Shown: positions 27,492-37,008, counted from the first letter of the stretch. The stretch is DNA of 64,000 nucleotides from JACRCT01 sp049841135 (GCA_049841135.1 JASGHK010000005.1:1240001-1304000), one strand, 5' to 3'. Translations and numbers: made by a program. The notes: a model not told the origin generated them from the sequence alone.

Positions 27492-28276
27492 CCGTCAGGC
27501 GCTTCGCGAAGCTCGGGGTGGCGGTCGTGCTGGTGGACTGCCACCGCGATCTCTCCTGCAGGGGTGAGGACCCGCCCCTGCGCGTCGAGCCGGGTCTCTC
27601 CCGCCGGCGCGTTCCCCAGATGCCGAACCAGCGCCGTCGCCCAGGGATGGACGACGAGGCCCGGAATGCGCCCGGCGTACGCCAGGTGGTTGACGATGCC
27701 CTGGTCGTAGCCGGCCATGTAGTGCGTCGCCTGGAGCGAGGGCAGCACCTCGCCGGCGACGAGCGCGACGAACTCGCGCATGCGCCGCAGGCCCCCCACG
27801 ACGACCCCCGAGCAGAGCACCGGCTTGTCCGCGACCGGCGGCAGCGCGGCATCCCCGTACCGGTAGCGCAGCCACGCCTGGCTCCAGATGCACTTCGCGA
27901 TGGGCTTGCTCGGGTGTTCCTCGAAGAGGTGCACCGCTTCGGCGGCGAAGGCCGCGAGCGGCTCGCGCTGGAAGACCACGTCGCGCGAGTCGCACAAGAG
28001 CACCCGCTCGGCATCGCTGGCCGCGAGCTCTCCGGCGAAGAGCCGGTAGCGCTCGACGTTGTAGGACCAGGTCTCGGGGACTCCGGGGAGCTCGACCTCG
28101 AGGCACGTCGCGCCCAGCTCGCGCAGCGCCTCGGCGGTTCCCGGCGGGTTGCGGTTCAGCAGCAGGCGGAGCTCGCCGGCGAACCCGGTCTCGCGCAGCG
28201 AGCGGACGAGCGGGCTCAGCGCCGCCGCGTCGTAGCCGCCGGCCATCGACAGGACGAGATCGCGCGGGGCGCTCAC
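27407..28276 (-). CDS. GT-A-like glycosyltransferase
   Basis: The 289-residue protein begins DLVLSMAGGYDAAALSPLVR, and has a DxD-like metal-binding stretch, ERVLLCDSRDVVFQREP, then CSGVVVGGLRRMREF and YMAGYDQGIVNHLAY (the DQ motif seen in GT8-like and related families). This supports a nucleotide-sugar transferase of uncertain family. GTG 28276 overlaps the upstream gene's stop by four bases (GTGA), implying translational coupling with the TPR protein. The last ~28 codons overlap the convergent lipoprotein gene antisense. Confidence 0.72.
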   Translation of the reverse strand: MSAPRDLVLSMAGGYDAAALSPLVRSLRETGFAGELRLLLNRNPPGTAEALRELGATCLEVELPGVPETWSYNVERYRLFAGELAASDAERVLLCDSRDVVFQREPLAAFAAEAVHLFEEHPSKPIAKCIWSQAWLRYRYGDAALPPVADKPVLCSGVVVGGLRRMREFVALVAGEVLPSLQATHYMAGYDQGIVNHLAYAGRIPGLVVHPWATALVRHLGNAPAGETRLDAQGRVLTPAGEIAVAVHQHDRHPELREAPDGYCALMRRARYRPTSAPSGSPQGPTRLS

Positions 28277-29128
28277 GACAGCCGCCGCACGATGGCCTCG
28301 GCCTCGGCCCGCTGGCCCTTCGTCCTCGCGACCGCGACGCCCTGCTGCGCCGCGGCGCGGGCCGCGTCGCGCCGCTCCAGCTTCTCCAGCGCCTCCGCCA
28401 GGCTGGTGAAGTGCATCGAGCAGTCCGGCTCGAGCTCACAACAGAGCTGGTAGGCGGCGCGGGCCCCCTCGAAGTCGCTCTTCAGGCACAGCGCGGCGCC
28501 CCGCTGGCCCTGAAGGTCGATGCGGAAGCGCCCCGTCGCGCCTGCGAGCGCGGCGTCGAGCAACTCCAGCGCCTTCTCCGGGCCGCCGAAGACCATGGTC
28601 CGGCCGGCCTTGGTCAGCAGCGCCGACTGCTCGGCGGTCAGCTCTCCCGCCGAGCGCGGGCCGGCGTCCTCGGAGATCGACGGTGAGGAAGCGGGTGGTC
28701 GCCGACTGGAGCGCGTCGACGAGCCGGTCGGGCTCCTTGCCCGCGGCGGTGATGAACTTCTTGAACGTGGCGCTGTGGTCGGTGACCACGTCGGCGCCGC
28801 CCGGCCCGGCGGCGACGGCGGCCTCGAGCGCTTGCTTGAGCTCGGCGGTGACGTCCTGGAGGTTGGTCCCGCGCTGCCTGGCGATGCTCTCGGCGAGCTC
28901 CACCACTTGCAGCTCGAGCCTCGCCTCCTCGGCGGTGTAGTGGTCGGCCTCGAAGAAGGCCTGGGCCAGCTCGCGCAGCGCTTCGGCGGCGCGGCCCTCC
29001 TCGAAGGCCTTCTGCGCCGCCTTCAGGTGCGCCGGAGCCTCGGCGCGCTCGCGCTTGGCAGCCTGCCAGCCCTTGAAGGCGAAGAACGCGATCAGCGCGA
29101 TCACCACCGCAGCGACGACGAAGCCCAT
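28273..29128 (-). pseudogene. Membrane-anchored TPR-like protein with +1 frameshift near 28680
   Basis: ATG 29128 starts a single N-terminal membrane helix (VVAAVVIALIAFFAF) and a helical region (HLKAAQKAFEEGRAAEALRE). Near 28675-28682 the frame breaks after RFLTV; dropping one base gives ISEDAGPRSAGELTAEQ and then TPR-like repeats (FGGPEKALELLDAALAG, FEGARAAYQLCCELEP, MHFTSLAEALEKLERRDAAR) to the stop at 28273. Reconstructed length is about 284 residues. It is coupled by a 4-base overlap to the GT-A-like gene. Confidence 0.78.
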
Positions 29129-29216
29129 GGCGCACGGACGCTAGCACAGCGCCGGACTGGCGCTGCTCGACCCCACCCCGAGTGGACCTGGGGCGAATCG
29201 CGACGGGATCTCTAGA

Positions 29217-29555
29217 ATGCCGCCGGGCTCGGGGGCCTCAGTTCAAGGCAGACACGTGGCGACCTCGAGCCTGGTGGAACTCCCCGAACTCCCTGCCGCC
29301 GACCTCCTGCTTTCGGCCTTCGGCTCGGTCAGAGGTGCGTTCTCGCCGGCGCTGCGCATCTTCTATTTCGCCGTCTTCGCATTCGTGACCGCGCTGGCGC
29401 TGGCCTGCGCCCTGAGCCCGACCGTACGGGCGCGGGGTCTGCTGCTCGTCCGCTCCGTCGCCGGCTTCACGGGCCGGGTGCGGCCGGGGAGGGAGCCGGA
29501 GGTCGCCCCCGCGCCGGGCACTGGGACGCGGGCAGCCGGGAAGGAAGCAGCATGA
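29217..29555 (+). CDS. Small single-TM protein coupled to response regulator
   Basis: ATG 29217 (or GTG 29256 in the same frame) encodes up to 112 residues: a polar N-terminus, one hydrophobic helix (IFYFAVFAFVTALALACALS) and a basic C-terminus. The stop overlaps the response regulator start as ATGA at 29552, so the two are probably translated together. No domain was recognised. Confidence 0.6.
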   Translation: MPPGSGASVQGRHVATSSLVELPELPAADLLLSAFGSVRGAFSPALRIFYFAVFAFVTALALACALSPTVRARGLLLVRSVAGFTGRVRPGREPEVAPAPGTGTRAAGKEAA

Positions 29556-30209
29556 GCGGCACGGGCGCACGAATCCTGTTGGTGGAGGACCACCTCGCCG
29601 TTCGCGAGGGGCTGGTGGCGCTGCTCGCGGGCAAGGGACACCAGGTGGTCGCCCAGGCGGCCTCGCTCGCCGAGGCCCGCGCGGCGCCGCTCGAGGGCGT
29701 GGACGTGGTGGTGGTCGACCTGCGGCTCGGGACGGAGGACGGGATCGAAGCCGATCCGCGAGCTCTCCGCGCGCGGCGGCGGTCCGCCCGTGCTGGTGTT
29801 CACCATGTACGAGCTCAGGGCGCGGGTGCGCCAGGCCCTGGCGGAGGGGGCCAAGGCCTACGTGACCAAGCGGGACAGCGCGCAGGCGCTCGACGAGGCG
29901 ATCGCCGCGGTGCGTACCGGGGGCACCTACCTCAGCCCGCGCGCGAAGGTCGCGCTGGAGGAGCTACCGGGCGAAGAGAGCATGAAGACGCTCAGCGACC
30001 AGGAGCGCGAGGTCTTCGAGCTCTTGGGCCAGGCCCGCAGCACCGCGGAGATCGCCGAGCGGCTGCGCATCGGCGTGCGCACGGTCGAGACGTACTACCG
30101 CCGCATGGTCGAGAAGCTGGGCCTGCCCAACGTGCGCGCCCTGCGCCACGAAGCCGTGGAGCGCCGCGTGTCCTCGGTCGAGGACCGGCCGGTGGAGCGA
30201 AAGGGCTGA
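29552..30209 (+). pseudogene. NarL/FixJ-type response regulator with +1 frameshift near 29749
   Basis: The receiver domain (ARILLVEDHLAVREGLVALL, phospho-acceptor in VVVVDLRLG) runs in one frame to about 29750. Removing one base near 29746-29752 continues as PIRELSARGGGPPVLVFTMYE and YVTKRDSAQALDEAI, then the LuxR-type helix-turn-helix LSDQEREVFELLGQARSTAE and RTVETYYRRMVEKLGLPN to the stop at 30209 (~218 residues). It closely resembles the regulator at 56460. No kinase gene is adjacent; the small membrane protein upstream is its only coupled neighbour. Confidence 0.85.
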
Positions 30210-30326
30210 TCTCTTCTTCGGTTCGGCCGGAAATGGCCGACGGCCGCGGCGGTGGCTCGTGCAGCGGGCAGCCCGCGTGATTCTGGTGGCGCGGTTGGCG
30301 TATCGTCCGCGTCGAGGAGGGGCACC

Positions 30327-31202
30327 ATGGAACCCGCCGCCGCACCCGTCGAGCCTCAGGCTCCACAGCAGGCCGTCTGCCCGGAGCACCCCGATCGCGC
30401 CGCCGTGGCCACCTGCACCCGCTGCGGCCAGTTCGTCTGCCCGGGCTGCGTCGCCCAGAGCGAGCCGCCGCTGTGCGAGCGATGCCTGGCCAAGAAGGGC
30501 ATCCCGCTGCTGAGCCAGCCCTTCACCTTTGGTGGCGCGCTGACCGGCGCCTTCCAGCTCTTCCTGCCGCAAGCCGGGAAGCTGGCCGCCATCTGTGCCG
30601 TGTGGGCGGTGCCCGTCGGGATCTCGAACTTCCTCTTCGCCTCGATCGAGGGCATCCCGGGGGTGTTCCGCACCTACCTGACCCTGCTGGCGGCGGGGCT
30701 CATCAGCATGTGCGCGGGCATCGCCTGCGTGGCAGCGATGATGGCCTACGCGGAGGAGAAGCCGGCGTCGCTCACGTTCCTCTTGGCCGAGGGCCTGCGC
30801 GCCTGGCCTCGCGTCTTCGGCGCGAAGTTCGTGGCCGGCATCCAGATCATGCTCTGGTCGCTGGCGCTGCTCGTCCCGGGGATCATCAAGGCCGTGAAGC
30901 TCACGCTGGTGACGGCGGTGGCGTACCGCGAGCCGGGCGTCGATGCCAGTGAGCGCTCGGAGAGCCTGGTGACCGGGAGCGGCTGGGAGGTCCTGGGACT
31001 CCTCGTGGTCGTGCAGGGGCTCGCCCTCGTGGCGAGCACCGTGGTGACCATCGGTTTGAACGTGCTGCCGACGATCTCGGTCGCGCTGGCGCTGCCCGCG
31101 CAGATCGCCATGGCCTTCGTGACGCTGCTGGCGACCTCGCTGCGCCACGCCGCCGACCTCTCGGCGTACTACACGCTGCGCCGCTCCCGGGAGTTGACGT
31201 AG
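30327..31202 (+). CDS. B-box-type zinc-finger multi-TM protein
   Basis: ATG 30327 follows GAGGAGGGG. Residues 18-53 hold an eight-ligand zinc module, C18-x2-H21-x8-C30-x2-C33-x4-C38-x2-C41-x8-C50-x2-C53, typical of B-box-like bacterial zinc fingers. From residue about 65 on there are six or so hydrophobic helices (AGKLAAICAVWAVPVGI, MLWSLALLVPGIIKAV, ALALPAQIAMAFVTLLATSL), similar to uncharacterised glycerophosphodiester-phosphodiesterase-membrane-like proteins. The zinc part presumably faces the cytoplasm. The protein at 53978 has the same ligand spacing. Confidence 0.82.
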   Translation: MEPAAAPVEPQAPQQAVCPEHPDRAAVATCTRCGQFVCPGCVAQSEPPLCERCLAKKGIPLLSQPFTFGGALTGAFQLFLPQAGKLAAICAVWAVPVGISNFLFASIEGIPGVFRTYLTLLAAGLISMCAGIACVAAMMAYAEEKPASLTFLLAEGLRAWPRVFGAKFVAGIQIMLWSLALLVPGIIKAVKLTLVTAVAYREPGVDASERSESLVTGSGWEVLGLLVVVQGLALVASTVVTIGLNVLPTISVALALPAQIAMAFVTLLATSLRHAADLSAYYTLRRSRELT

Positions 31203-31533
31203 CGGGCGGGAGCAGACTTCCAGGGCGCGCTCGTGATCCGTGGGCCCGTGGGCGAGGGATCCAAAGCGCGCCGTACGTCGCCAGCGCGCCTAATCCTTGG
31301 GCGGCTCGGTTGCGGCCGTCACCACCAACACCTCGGTGCTGGCGTCGAGCACGTCTCTCTGGACCTCCCATCGAGGACGCGCATGGGTCGTGGACGTGAA
31401 GACCGCTCGCAGCGCGAGCGCCCATGTTGATGAACGCTGACATACCTTTAGCAAGTCGTTTCGAGGCGCTCGTGCCGGCACAACTCCTTGCTCCCAGTGC
31501 GTGAGCGCGCGCGGCTCATATCTCCCCGACCGC
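31203..31533. other. Intergenic region with possible gene remnant
   Basis: No confident gene lies here. On the minus strand 31290-31481 could encode a 63-residue peptide whose last part (ARPRWEVQRDVLDASTEVLV) looks protein-like, so it may be the tail of a decayed gene; it lacks a ribosome site and family match. No terminator-like hairpin with a T tract was recognised. Confidence 0.4.
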
Positions 31534-33169
31534 TCACTGCTCGGGCAGGGCTTGCTCGAGGTCCGCCGCCTTCCCGCGGCTCTCGATCCGCCCGTCGGCG
31601 TCGATGCGGAACATCCACGTAGGCCCCACCACGAAGTGCGGCGCCATCTTCGGGTGCTCGAGCACCGCCGCCACGTCGGTCTCGGTCGGCACTTCGCCCA
31701 GCAGGTGCGTGTGCATCCCGCCGCAGTCCTTCGCGGACGCTGGAGCGCCGGGCCCGCACTGCGCGTCGCTGTCGAGCAGGATGGTCGAGCGGTGCAGGCG
31801 CTCCATCTGCACGAGCTGGCGTCCGGTGGAGTCCATGCGCAGGCGGAAGTCGCCCCCGATCACGACCTTGCCGGCCTGCTCCGTTCCCTGCAGCAGATAG
31901 ACGGTGATGCCCTCGCGCTCCGTCAGGACGACCGGATTGAGTCCGGCGCCCGCGCCTGCAGCCACCGCTTCGGCCAGCGCCAGGGTCACCGCGCGCGCCT
32001 GGGCGTCGACCTTGGGCGCCTGCGAGAAGCTCGATCTCCTTCATCGACTCCGGCGCGCCGCGCGGGGCGCGAAAGGCCTTGGCTGCGACGAAGGCACGCC
32101 CGTCGTCGGTCACCCGGCCGAACTGCACGACGTACGCAGCCTGCTCCAGCGTGGCCACGAACACACCCAGCTTCGAGCGGTCGTGCGACGTCGCCTGCAG
32201 CAGGTCGCTGGCGTAGGCCGCGGCCCGGTCCGCCTCGGCAATCCGCTTGCCCAGCGCGGTGACGGCCGCCAGCTCCTCCGGCGTCGCGGGGTTGCCCGGG
32301 CCGGGCTCGGCGCGCCCGCCCAGCGCCTTGAGCCGGCCGCAGCCCTCTCGGCTCTCGGGGCCACAGCACTTCCGGTACAGCGCGATGGCGCGCGGCACGT
32401 CCTTGGGCAGGTACTTTCCCTCGTCATACAGGTCGGCGAGCGTGAAGCAGGCGTGGCGGTAGGGCATCGCGTTCCCGGCCCCGTCGCAGGCTCGCTGGTA
32501 GATGAGCGCGGCGCGCGGCTCGTCGGCCGGGACGCCGTCGCCGTTCTCGTAGGCCTGCCCCAGGTAGCCGCACCCCGGCGCGTAGCCTTGCTCGCAGGAC
32601 TGTCCCAGGAGCCGAGCGCCCCGCGCCGAGTCCTTCTTGACGCCCTGGCCGCTGATGGAGAGCAGGCCCAGGAGTCCGCAAGCCGAGGCCGCCCGCCCCT
32701 GGCAGCCCTTCTCGAGCAGCGGGAGGTACTCCGCCGGCGGGCGCTTGCCGCGCATCAGGAAGGACGCCAGGCTCGCGCACGCGTCGGGATGCCCCTGGTC
32801 GCAGGCCTTGCGCAGCGTCCGGGTTGCCTCCTCGCCGGAGCGCTCCATCTGCCGCAGACCCAGCAGGAAGCAGGCATGAGTCTGGGTGGCGCACAGCTTC
32901 TGGCAAGCCTCCAAGCTCCGCGCGCAGGTGGCCTGGCACTCGCGGCAGGCCGAATCCGGATTCTTGTCGTCCTGGGCGCGCGCACGCTCGCGAAGGGCCG
33001 CCGCGCGGGCGAGGTCCTTCGGGACGCCCTTGCCGGACTCGTAGCGCTGGGCGAGCGCGGAGCACTCCGCCGACCGCCGCACGCTGCAGCCCCACTCGAG
33101 ACACGACAGGTCGTCCGGTGCGCAGGCCGGCGAGGTCGCGAGGACCAGCGCGAGGATGCTCGAGAACAT
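31534..33169 (-). pseudogene. Sel1-repeat secreted protein with +1 frameshift near 32030
   Basis: ATG 33169 gives a Sec signal (ILALVLATSPACA) and a Cys-rich N-terminus, then Sel1-type TPR repeats (ASACGLLGLLSISGQGVKKD, GCGYLGQAYENGDGVPADEP, ACFTLADLYDEGKYLPKDVP) to about residue 270. After ESMKEI the frame breaks near 32027-32036; removing one base continues SFSQAPKVDAQARAVTLALA and a ~165-residue C-terminal domain ending LEQALPEQ at 31534. Paired Cys in each Sel1 unit suggest an oxidising, extracytoplasmic location. Sel1 proteins usually mediate protein-protein contacts; the C-terminal domain is unrecognised. Confidence 0.8.
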
Positions 33170-33350
33170 GGTTGGAAACCCCTCCGGCGGTCCGTCGCGG
33201 ACCGGCGGGCCCGAGGATAGGCCGTCGCCGTTCCGACCGCGAGGACGCTAGGGATCGGTGTAGCGGGTCAGCGATTGCCTCCGGTGCCAACTGTTCAGCG
33301 ATTAGTTCCGATCGCGCCGCTTGGCGGCCCAAGCCCGGCCCCCGGGCAGA

Positions 33351-33524
33351 TTCGGACGATTCGGAACCTGGCCCCAAGCCGGCTGGCCGCCCGCGAATTC
33401 GGACGATTCGGAACCTGGCCCCAAGCCGGCTGGCCGCCCGCGAATTCGGACGATTCGGAACCTGGCCCCGAGCCCGCCCCCGGCGGATTCGGACGATTCG
33501 GAACCTGGCCCCGAGCCTGCGAGC
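33351..33524. repeat. 47-bp tandem repeat
   Basis: Four copies of a unit starting TTCGGACGATTCGGAACCTG begin at 33351, 33398, 33445 and 33488 (spacing 47, 47, 43). Copies 1-3 share AAGCCGGCTGGCCGCCCGCG between cores; copy 4 is degenerate. The 385-bp gap 33170-33554 holds this array and no gene apart from the upstream region of the small membrane protein. Confidence 0.85.
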
Positions 33525-33554
33525 CTCATCTCCCGGCGTTATCCAATCCTGCCC

Positions 33555-33926
33555 ATGGCGACCCTCACCAAGCGCGGCGTGATCGGATCCACCTTCGGCG
33601 CCCTCCTCTACGTCACCTTGCTGGCCGTGGGCATCTACCTCGGCCTGCAAGCCTCGGGGCCGAAGGTCGTTCGCCTGGAGTGGGAGCGCGTGGTCTCGAT
33701 CGAGCAGGACGCAGCAGGAGCCGTCGCGCCGTCCCGGGAGTTGCGCCGGGAAGGGCGCTACCCCGACCCGCCGATGTGGCCTGCGCTCGCTCTCGCTGCG
33801 GGCGAGCGCGAGAAGGCGCGCCATGAAGCCTTTCGCGCGGTCGTCGCGGACCCGGGCGAGCGGAGCGTCGTGCTTCCCTTCGAGCGCTGGCGGGAGCTCA
33901 AGCCAGGGGACCGCCTGCCTCGCTGA
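33555..33926 (+). CDS. Small single-TM protein
   Basis: ATG 33555 encodes 123 residues: a basic start (MATLTKRGVIGS), one membrane helix (FGALLYVTLLAVGIYLGL) and a ~90-residue, probably periplasmic, domain containing VVRLEWERVVSIEQDAAG and VVLPFERWRELKPGDRLP. No Shine-Dalgarno is obvious. No family recognised. Confidence 0.65.
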   Translation: MATLTKRGVIGSTFGALLYVTLLAVGIYLGLQASGPKVVRLEWERVVSIEQDAAGAVAPSRELRREGRYPDPPMWPALALAAGEREKARHEAFRAVVADPGERSVVLPFERWRELKPGDRLPR

Positions 33927-33943
33927 CCTCGCCGAGGCAGGCG
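33912..33943. terminator. Bidirectional hairpin between convergent genes
   Basis: CGCCTGCCTCG (33912-33922) and CGAGGCAGGCG (33933-33943) form a perfect 11-bp stem with a 10-base loop that includes the stop codon of the gene at 33555. It lies between that gene and the convergent ompA remnant. There is no strong T tract, so termination is inferred. Confidence 0.55.
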
Positions 33944-33959
33944 CCCTCGGCTCCTGAAG

Positions 33960-34440
33960 CTACTGGGCCACGCGCTGGAGCTCGTCGAACCCGGGCAGGC
34001 TGGACAGGTCGGGCACCACCACGATCTCGATGCGCCGGTTCGCGGCCTTGCCCTCCTGCGTCTCGTTGGTCTGTGCGGGCTTGGCGTCGCCGAAGCTCGC
34101 GGCGCTGATCCGCCCGGCGAGCACGCCGGCATCGACCATGGTCTTGACCACGGTGATGGCGCGCGCGGCGCCCAGCTCCCAGTTGCCCATCTTGGTGGGG
34201 ACGTTGTCGGTGTGGCCCTCGACCTGGAACTTGCGGTCGGGGATCTGCGCGAGCAGCGCGCCCACCTCGGCGACCGCGGCCTTGCCGTCCTTGGAGAGGG
34301 CCGAGGAGCCGGAGGCGAAGAGCACGTCGGAGGCCAGCTCCACCACCATGCGCCCGTCGGCGATCTTCACGCGCAGCTTGCCGGCGTCGATGAGGCCCTT
34401 GAAGCGGTCGAGCAGGCTCTTGAACTCGGCCACGCGTTCG
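33960..34440 (-). pseudogene. OmpA-family protein, 5' truncated
   Basis: Only the C-terminal ~160 residues remain: EFKSLLDRFKGLIDAGKLRV, then the OmpA/MotB peptidoglycan-binding domain (VLFASGSSALSKDGKAAVAE, KFQVEGHTDNVPTKMGNWEL, and the NRRIEIVVVP end with its conserved Arg). Upstream of about 34440 the frame stays open but becomes nonsense, overlapping antisense the tail of another broken gene on the plus strand. No start or signal peptide is present. The full family member would have a lipoprotein or Sec signal and a coiled-coil N-terminal half. Confidence 0.8.
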
Positions 34441-34643
34441 ACGGTGAGATCGTCTACGGGCTGTGCGCCCTGGGCGACGAGTACTGGGCGGTCACGCACA
34501 GCAGCAAGGTCTTCCACTGGGACGGCTCGTCGTGGACCAGCCTCGACGTGTCTGCCCAGAGGCTGTCGGACTGCTGGGTGACCCCGGATCGACGCGTCCG
34601 GGTCTTCGGAGAAGAAGGCGCCATCCTGGTTCGGCAGTACTGA
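34441..34643 (+). pseudogene. 3' fragment of a propeller-like protein
   Basis: The last ~65 codons of a gene read VYGLCALGDEYWAVTHSSKV, HWDGSSWTSLDVSAQRL, then a final blade ending GAILVRQY before the stop at 34643. This looks like the C-terminal end of a beta-propeller lipoprotein. Everything upstream belongs, on the other strand, to the truncated ompA gene, so the two fragments meet head to head at about 34440. Confidence 0.65.
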
Positions 34644-34729
34644 GCGGGCGCGGTCCTCACCCCCTGCCCCCTGACCCAAAGCTCGGCTCCGAGTTGACTC
34701 ACCTCGTTCTCTCGTGTTCGCGTCCACCC

Positions 34730-35284
34730 ATGGGCCTCTTCGACTTCTTCCGCCGCACCAAGCCTCCCGCCCCTCCAGCCGAGAAGCCCGACGAGGGCGT
34801 CGAGGAGGAGGAGGGCCCCGAGTTCCAGGTCGTGATTCAGGGCACCGCGCAGCTCCTGAACTGCGACGACGACTCGGTGGCGCGGGACCCCGCTCTCCTC
34901 GCGACCCTCGACGGCAAGGGCGAGGACGCCGACATGGCGCAGTACATCTGGCCCGACAAGAGCCCCGAGCTTCACTCACTCGAGCTCGACGGCGGCGACT
35001 TGTATCTGCGCTACGACCCGGCGACCCAGTCGCTGCGAACGGAGACCCGGTATCGAGTCGGAAAGCGGCTGTCGGATGAAGAGCTGGCGCTGGTCCTCGA
35101 GTACACACGCGGCCAGTGGTCGGACGGCGTGGGCGAGGACTTCGACCCCTGCCTCCGTCTTCACAACGGGCACGCCACCGGAATCGGCTGGGAGAACCCC
35201 ATGACCGCTCGGCTGCTCGACCCGGAAGGCCAGGAGCTGGCGGCCGTCACGCGAAGCCTTCCCGTGAAGGCCTCTCCGGCCTGA
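34730..35284 (+). CDS. Hypothetical acidic cytosolic protein
   Basis: ATG 34730 encodes 184 residues beginning MGLFDFFRRTKPP, followed by an acidic linker (EGVEEEEGPEFQ) and a mixed alpha/beta domain (LNCDDDSVARDPALLATLDG, LHSLELDGGDLYLRYDP). No signal peptide or membrane segment is seen and no family was recognised. Confidence 0.72.
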   Translation: MGLFDFFRRTKPPAPPAEKPDEGVEEEEGPEFQVVIQGTAQLLNCDDDSVARDPALLATLDGKGEDADMAQYIWPDKSPELHSLELDGGDLYLRYDPATQSLRTETRYRVGKRLSDEELALVLEYTRGQWSDGVGEDFDPCLRLHNGHATGIGWENPMTARLLDPEGQELAAVTRSLPVKASPA

Positions 35285-35412
35285 AAGGCCTCTGGCGACC
35301 GATCAATGGTGCGGGCCCGCAAGGCATCCCTAGGAAATCCAAAGGGTTGCAGGCTCCCACCTCAGGAAATTCAGGTGCTTAGCTGCTGGCCTGTTCTCGC
35401 GGGCGAAGAAGG

Positions 35413-36617
35413 TCACGGCTTGCGGACGCACAGCACCCGTCCGGTGCTGATGCCGCCCCAGCTGAAGTCTTGGACGGCTGCGTCGGTGAAGCGCACGGAC
35501 CAGAAGGTCCCCGACCCGTTGGCGATCTCGGTGGAGCTCCAGACCGGCTGGCCCATGCAGTCGGTGCGGCACAGCCCGGCGAGCTCGACGGGGGCATAGC
35601 AGCCGGACGCCGAGGTCGGTCCCTGGCACGCGGGGCAGCCGGAGCAGAAGCCCGAGTCGCAGGTCGCCGGCTCGTTGCAGGTCGTGGTCAGCGTGCAGCT
35701 GCCGCCGGTGGCGGTGATCACGCAGCCGCGGACGAGGCTGCGCAGCTCGTCGAGGGTCGGCACCCGCCAGTCCGAGAACTCGGCGGTGCGCGAGGAGGTG
35801 CAGACGGCGGCGACCTGGCCCTTGAACACCACGCGGTCCAAGTTCTTGCCTCGGTCCGCTCCCACATCAGCCCGGTCGCGGCGTCGGTGTACGTGGCCGC
35901 GGCGACGTCCAGGGTCTGGCAGTCCGTGCCCGACCAGCCCATCGCGCAGGTCGTGCACTGGGTCTCCGCGTCGTAGTGCGCGGCGCAGGCTCCGCAGTTC
36001 TTGGCCGGGTCCCAGCCCTTGGGGCAGCCGTCGCAGGCGTCCCCCTGCCACTGGTTCGGGCAGCGGCAGACGACGCCCTCCGGCGTCCACGCGTCGCAAT
36101 ACTTCGGGGCCGGGCAGGCCTCGGTGGCGCCGGGGTTGCCGCAGGCGTCGAGCCAGACGAGAGACTTGTCGTCGTCGGAGCAGCGCTTGGACGCCCTGGG
36201 CGTGCAGCAGCGGGCGGCCGGCGGGGCGCTGCCGCCGATCTGCTCGCAAGGCGCTCCGGCGCAGTCCTCGGCCACCTCACCCTTGGCGCCACAGCTGTCG
36301 TACCAGGTCACCTTGTCGCCCACGCACCATTTCGAGGTCTGGGGCGTGCAGGTCGGCATCGAGCACTCGCGGTCGCCCTGGTAGCAGCTGATGGGCTGGC
36401 CACCGTAGCCGGCCTCGCTGCAGACCTCGGTGCAGTCCAGGCAGGCGCCGCCCCTGGGCCACGTCTCCTGCCGGTTGGGGCCGTTGGCGGCCACCTTGCC
36501 GTCCTTGAGGTAGACGTCGCCGCACAGGCAGAGGTCGGGGCACTTCTGGAAGACGGGGCAGGAGGCGAGGGTGGCGAGCGCGACGGCCGCCACGAGCAGG
36601 CGCTGGATGAGGTTCAT
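35413..36617 (-). pseudogene. Cys-rich lipoprotein with DUF1566-like C-terminus, frameshifted near 35848
   Basis: ATG 36617 follows a GGAG site and encodes a lipoprotein signal (LVAAVALATLASC) and about 230 residues very rich in Cys, with EGF-like spacing in CPNQWQGDACDGCPKGW and CTTCAMGWSGTDCQ. After GLMWERTEA the frame breaks near 35845-35850; adding one base restores KNLDRVVFKGQVAAV and the DUF1566/Lcl-type domain (WRVPTLDELRSLVRG, VWSSTEIANGSGTFWSVRF) to the stop at 35413. Unlike the other breaks in the window, this is a one-base loss. Probably a surface protein. Confidence 0.78.
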
Positions 36618-37008
36618 GAGCTCCTCGGTCGAGGGAGACGCGCACCTTGGACCGGGGCAGACACGGCGTCAAGGAGCTGAGGCCCGGAGTGGATCCCGCG
36701 AGCCTCCACACCATCCCTCTCCGGCACCTCCTTCGACCAGCTCAGGACGGGGGACTGCGGCTGACGTCGCTGCGGGCATCAACGCTTTCGTCTTCGGCGA
36801 ACCACGTCGGCTCTTCCGAGCCCGCCTGCCTGTTCTCCTTACCGGCCGAGCGTCAACCCAACGGCTCGTGGCCCGTCAACCCCATGACGCAAACCGGCCC
36901 CAGCGCCCGACCCCACCCAGTCGTGACGGCTCGCGCACTTCCACCGGAATTTTCTTAAGGCCGGCTGGGGCCGTGCCGACTCTTCTCGAAGAGGATCCAG
37001 GAGGCTCC
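36618..37008. other. Upstream region of chemosensory operon
   Basis: No convincing gene lies in this 391-bp gap. At about 36714-36753 a fragment (CCTTCGACCAGCTCAGGACG) resembles the inner part of the CT-rich repeat at 7816. An AT-rich spot, GGAATTTTCTTAAGG (about 36946-36960), unusual for this genome, lies about 50 bases before the STAS gene and may be part of the operon promoter. The region also serves the leftward lipoprotein gene. Confidence 0.45.

Noticed and set aside
31290..31481. 63-residue minus-strand frame
   Set aside because: It has no ribosome site or recognised family; at most a remnant, so it is mentioned only within the intergenic entry.
33351..33524. Possible CRISPR array
   Set aside because: The spacing is that of head-to-tail repeats with repeated, not unique, sequence between cores, and no cas genes are present.
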